Assembly (NCBI GenBank): GCA_013115135.1
Contig: JABANP010000019.1
Span: forward strand, 1-64,000
Direction: 5' to 3'
DNA from: Perkinsus olseni
Taxonomy: Eukaryota > Perkinsozoa > Perkinsida > Perkinsidae
DNA length: 64,000 nucleotides
In this document: positions 60,304 to 64,000 of the stretch, piece after piece
Numbering within the stretch: the first letter of the stretch is position 1
How the letters are laid out: every line of letters begins with the position of its first letter
Translations under genes and position numbers: made by a program
Notes under the pieces: generated by a model
What the model was told of the DNA's origin: nothing
Database searches by the model: none
The model's input: the letters and a program-made list of their open reading frames with translations, nothing else

Positions 60304-61051
60304 TTATCGTATTGGGGTGTTGATTACCTGTCTCCAGAGCCTTGCCCGGACGGCGGCCTCCGTGGGGGTGTCAGTAAGTGGTATCGTAGCCGGTATGTCG
60401 AGTTTGGCGCTAAGATCAGGGCTCTTGTACCAGAGCACAGTGTTTGGAGGGTACACCACTACCGGGGGTGGCATCTCCTTTGGAGTATCTGCCATGATGA
60501 TAAAAATTGCAGAGTGGAAATCCCTAGCCCAGTTGAGCCCCTGGACCATCAGAGGCTTGTTCGAGTGTCCCCTTTTCCGATGAGCGAGGACTCCCCTAAC
60601 TCGAGAAATATCTCTAGGTTCCAAGCATGTCAATCCGAGTGGGTTCGTGCTCAGCGGAAGGGAAGGATCCCTGGTTTACCTCGGGACAGTAGACGAACGG
60701 TCTGCGATGCCTTCTCGAGCAACCCCGGCAGGGTTCTCCGTAGAGTGTATCCCAGAACAGAGCCTAGAGCAAGCATCGACGCTACTGCTCCACCACGCAT
60801 GATCCGTGACACCAATGATGGCCCTTCCGGTTTCCGCGGACTGAACATCAGCAGATGGAGATCATCATCACTGAAGCACGCACGCCCTACCCTATGCTTT
60901 CATCGCCGTAAATCGCCCTGGGAGCCCGCAACCTCGGGACTGCCCCGGCCGTGGATGGTGACCGAGGTGTAAGAAATAGGCTGCAAGTGGAGCACACAGC
61001 CATCACTGCGAGTGCCATCACCAGGAGGGGTCGACGGACTCTCCGGGCCAT
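60304..61051 (-). CDS. Secretory/membrane protein with signal peptide
   Basis: The start at 61049-61051 gives MARRVRRPLLVMALAVMAV then CSTCSLFL, a classical signal peptide or anchor. It is followed by an Arg/Pro/Ala-rich, acid-poor stretch (STAGAVPRLRAPRAIYG). After an intron near 60890 comes GAVASMLALGSVLGYTLRRT, a second hydrophobic segment, then a basic region. The C-terminal exon reads KEMPPPVVVYPPNTVLWYKS then LSAKLDIPATIPLTDTP, ending VINTPIR at 60304. A signal peptide followed by a basic Ser/Ala/Arg stretch resembles bipartite plastid-targeting leaders of secondary-plastid protists, but this is only a resemblance. No family recognised. Confidence 0.5.
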
Positions 61052-61251
61052 AGGACTGCTTACGCACAGCAATGGAAGGGACTACCAACGAGAGTTACGC
61101 ATGAGATCTGGAAGGCGCCCCCAGGATCCCCGCAGACAGAACAGCAAGCAACTCTTAGCACGCATGCGATGATCCAAACCAATATCCCTGGCCGCCTTGA
61201 CTAATGACACAACATAACTACTATCACAACATCTCGCTCGTTCCACGTCGA

Positions 61252-63758
61252 TCATGCCCCTTCCTCAGTCACAGCAGCAGCAGCCGCGGCGGCCTCTCTC
61301 TCCGCAGCTACCTTTGCTAGGTCCAGCTCCAGCAGTGGCACAAAGTCAGCATCGATAGCAGCCGCCTCGCTAGGGTCGACAGTCACGATGGGAGTTGAGG
61401 CTTTCACTGGCTTCTCGCCCTCTACGGGTTGAGCTGGAGAGGAGGCTTCGACCAACTACCAAGGGTCAGTTCGACGGTACCTTCTTCCTCCTTCCCTTCA
61501 CCATCGTCTCCGGCAGCTCCTGCTGCTTCTCCGCCCCCTCTGCCCCCTCTCCTCACCTTCCTGCGCTCCTCCCGGTGGCGGCTCGAATACTCTCTTGTGC
61601 AGGTCACAGTCCATCCACCGCACATATACATCCTACAGCAGCATGGGCGCCATACAAGAAGGAATTCATTCGAGGTAGGCGGAGCGGAGGAGTGGCAATC
61701 TCCTGGAGCACTCAGTAGTATCTCCCTCACCTTCTCTCTTAGCTGCACTGCTGCCTCCAATAACCCCAGCAGGATGATATCCACTGGATGCTCCTTGAGC
61801 CACCCCTTCTTCAACACTACCATCTAAGGAGACCATACACAGTCCGCCCACCACCTCCCATCAACAGCCTACCCTCGCCCTTCAACCCTCCTGCTTTGAG
61901 TTGCCTCCTCCATCAGAGCCTTTGCCATCGCCAAGGTGTGCCCAGCAGGAACACCCGGTCTGGGGCGTCTCAAGTCCGCAGCCATCATCTGCCCGCTACC
62001 ACTCTGAAGGCAATCGCAAGCACCCTACCCACCTTATTCCAAATCTCTTCAGAGTGAAAGTCAGTCACCAGCTGAGACCACTGGAGTGAGGTGTCCTCGG
62101 CGAGGGAAGACGGATCGTGCTCACCGAGAAATAGAAGCATCACCTAGCGGACGTTGATTCGAACCGGAGTGATGCCAGCAAGAGTAACCTTCATGAGTGC
62201 CGCCAACGCCTCCTCTGGCAACTTTCCGAGAGCTTAAATCAACCGATAGCTCGGTCTTCACAGAACCATCCAGCGCAGACCTACACAAGCCCCCCGAGGC
62301 TGCTCCACTGTGGACCCTCAGCAGGCTACCGAAGTGTATTCAGCTTGTGCGTCAGACGGATGACTTCCTTCTTATCATCAGTCACATCTAAGACGATGAT
62401 GTCTACTCCCACCTCGGAAGCATCACCACGAACCTTCTCCGAGTGCCTCGATATCCTCGGCTACCTGCTTCTCCATTCTCTCTAGTGCCTCCCCGGTAGT
62501 GGCCTCCGTGAACTTAGCCATTAGGGCCGCACGATTGCCCTCACCGGCTTCCGATGTCTAACCCGGTGATCTCCAATCCCCTTCGAACACGCCACGCTTA
62601 CATTATACTCCGCCTGTTCTCTGACGGCTTGTAGCTCTGTGTCAGCCATGGCCTCCCCAAGGTGACGGCAGAGCTCATCCAACTGCATCACTCGACTCCA
62701 CGACCATTTCCCAATCATTACCATCTATTACCTTGCCCCTGTGTTGTTGGCAGATCTCTAAAAATCCACCCTCTCCTCCAAGGGTATCCACGCACAGAAC
62801 CAGCTGCCTGGTTACTCCTTCTAGCGGGTTAAGATCTCTAATCACCGGCTCGACCGGCTCTTCAGGGGCCTATGAGGAAGCCATATCTCACACGCCTCAG
62901 TGAACCGAGCCACGCATATTCGTAAAGAACGCATGCCGTATAATGGAGGTCACCTCATCGCCCTCCTGCAGCTCGGCTACTGCCTGATCGTACTGAGTCT
63001 TGGCCTCTCCATACCTAAAGGCTTGCCTCCCCCACCAACATTCATCCACGGCCACTCACGCTGCCATATCCTCCACAAACTGCGCTTGGCGTTCCTTCAT
63101 GTCCGTAACAGTCGCTTCCAGGCCCTCCTTGTTGAGAACGCTGGAGTAGCTGACGAAAGGAAGGCCATAGTGCGCCTGAGAGCTCTCGCCACGGAGACCC
63201 TCTACCATATCGGTATAGCTAGAAAGGAACCGGGCTTGGTGTAGTCGAAGTACTTCACTTCAGCCACATCCATGACGTTCGGAAGATACCTGAGCAGGCC
63301 TCTCTACAGCCAGCTAGTGGAATCCCCGTTGTGGCGAGGGACCGTATCGAGGACGAGGCCCGTAAAAGATTCAAGCCGCAATCTAGTAGGCTAATGAGAT
63401 TGCAACTTGCAAGACTAGACGTGACCACTGGACGCATAGGACAACTCACAGTTGCCTCTTGACTTAGAGGATTCCCCTTCCCCCTCTTCCTCCTCTTGTT
63501 GCTCGAACACCTACGTCACCGTACTCCTACAAGGGAGATGTTCCATAAACCTACTACCTTCCATACGACGCCTTCACCTTCCTCCAACCTAGCCTTCCCA
63601 GGGGCTACGCCAGAATTTGCAATATACCTTGTAGCCGGGGGAGTCAGACACCGGACTCGCACGGCTATCGCAGTATCGAGTGGTGGCCTACCGTAAATGC
63701 TTGCTTCCTTCCCCATCGGTGACAACCTCTCCAACGTAGCATCCACTGCATCCTGCAA
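61252..63758 (-). CDS. Hypothetical helical protein, many short exons
   Basis: A run of minus-strand exons with heavily charged, helical content. Near 63130 it reads LNKEGLEATVTDMKERQAQF with VEDMAA. Near 62650: GEAMADTELQAVREQAEYNV. Near 62480: a Glu-rich helix. Near 61800: LKKGWLKEHPVDIILLGLLE. Near 61530: a Gly/Glu-rich stretch (GGEAAGAAGDDGEGKEEEG). The C-terminus ends LELDLAKVAAEREAAAAAAA then VTEEGA at 61252. Candidate donors and acceptors separate these pieces every 100-200 nt. The Ala-rich, acidic end and helical middle suggest a structural or coiled-coil protein. Start not fixed; function unknown. Confidence 0.42.
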
Positions 63759-64000
63759 CGGCCCCTCGTACAGTGTCCGTCAGCTCTTGCCACACGGCCG
63801 GGCTCGGGAAACGCTGGCAGTATTTACAATCTAACAAGTATTGCTCGTTTACGAGGCTCTTTAAGTGTATGGGCGCTTCCGACAGCCAATTTGAACGCTC
63901 CCGTCTACAAGATGTCTGGGAAATGACAAGGCGTGTCCCGAGCGCGTGAGGTCATTCTCATTTAACAGTAGTTTCATGTCCGCCCAGCGGCACATCGCGC

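Overview
The window is nuclear DNA of an intron-rich protist. Almost every gene is cut by short GT-AG introns, mostly about 40-65 nt, at roughly one per 100-250 coding bases. Genes lie on both strands with short spacers. There are no operon-like overlaps, rRNA, CRISPR or insertion sequences. The gene content, short introns and balanced base composition suggest an alveolate, most likely a Perkinsus-like perkinsozoan. This is inference; no species marker was seen.

Layout. 0.4-5.6 kb: two tandem MATE transporters (-). 5.9-7.0: ESCRT-II subunit VPS22/SNF8 (-). 7.7-10.7: four-EF-hand protein (+). 10.8-13.6: nicotinate phosphoribosyltransferase (+). 14.4-19.0: long coiled-coil protein (-). 19.4-21.4: FAD-dependent amine-oxidase-like protein (-). 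21.6-22.9: two small proteins of a 'VP-G-PG' plus Cys-rich tail family (-); a third lies at 30.8-31.5 (+). 23.4-27.6: tandem wax ester synthase/DGAT genes (+). 27.9-29.2: membrane protein (+). 29.8-30.4: RING protein (+). 31.8-33.4: KH-domain protein (+). 33.7-37.6: TRAF-type zinc finger/WD40 protein (+). 37.7-39.1: RNase Z (+). 39.6-44.5: two tandem type I membrane proteins with mucin-like stalks (-). 45.2-46.2: thioredoxin-like protein (-). 47.2-47.8: small membrane protein (-). 49.1-50.0: HAD-fold protein (-). 50.4-51.2: calmodulin-like protein (+). 51.7-53.0: unknown (-). 54.3-56.4: homoserine O-acetyltransferase (-). 57.4-58.9: protein made of six divergent ubiquitin-like domains (-). 59.3-60.1: RING protein (-). 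60.3-61.1: secretory/membrane protein (-). 61.3-63.8: unknown helical protein (-).

The genes are mixed housekeeping functions, not one pathway: NAD salvage, methionine synthesis, tRNA 3' processing, endosomal sorting, storage lipid synthesis, calcium sensing and ubiquitin signalling. Four families are locally duplicated (MATE, WS/DGAT, mucin-like, Cys-rich tail). The MATE pair carries near-identical patches that look like gene conversion.

The most unusual signal is a recurrent single-base reading-frame displacement inside otherwise well-conserved exons. I count about sixteen cases in ten genes, nearly all in the same (+1) direction and about a third to a half on or next to an in-frame CCC codon. 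It is either a systematic assembly error or widespread +1 translational frameshifting. All exon structures below are hand-derived from splice signals and family similarity, so outer coordinates are firmer than internal junctions.
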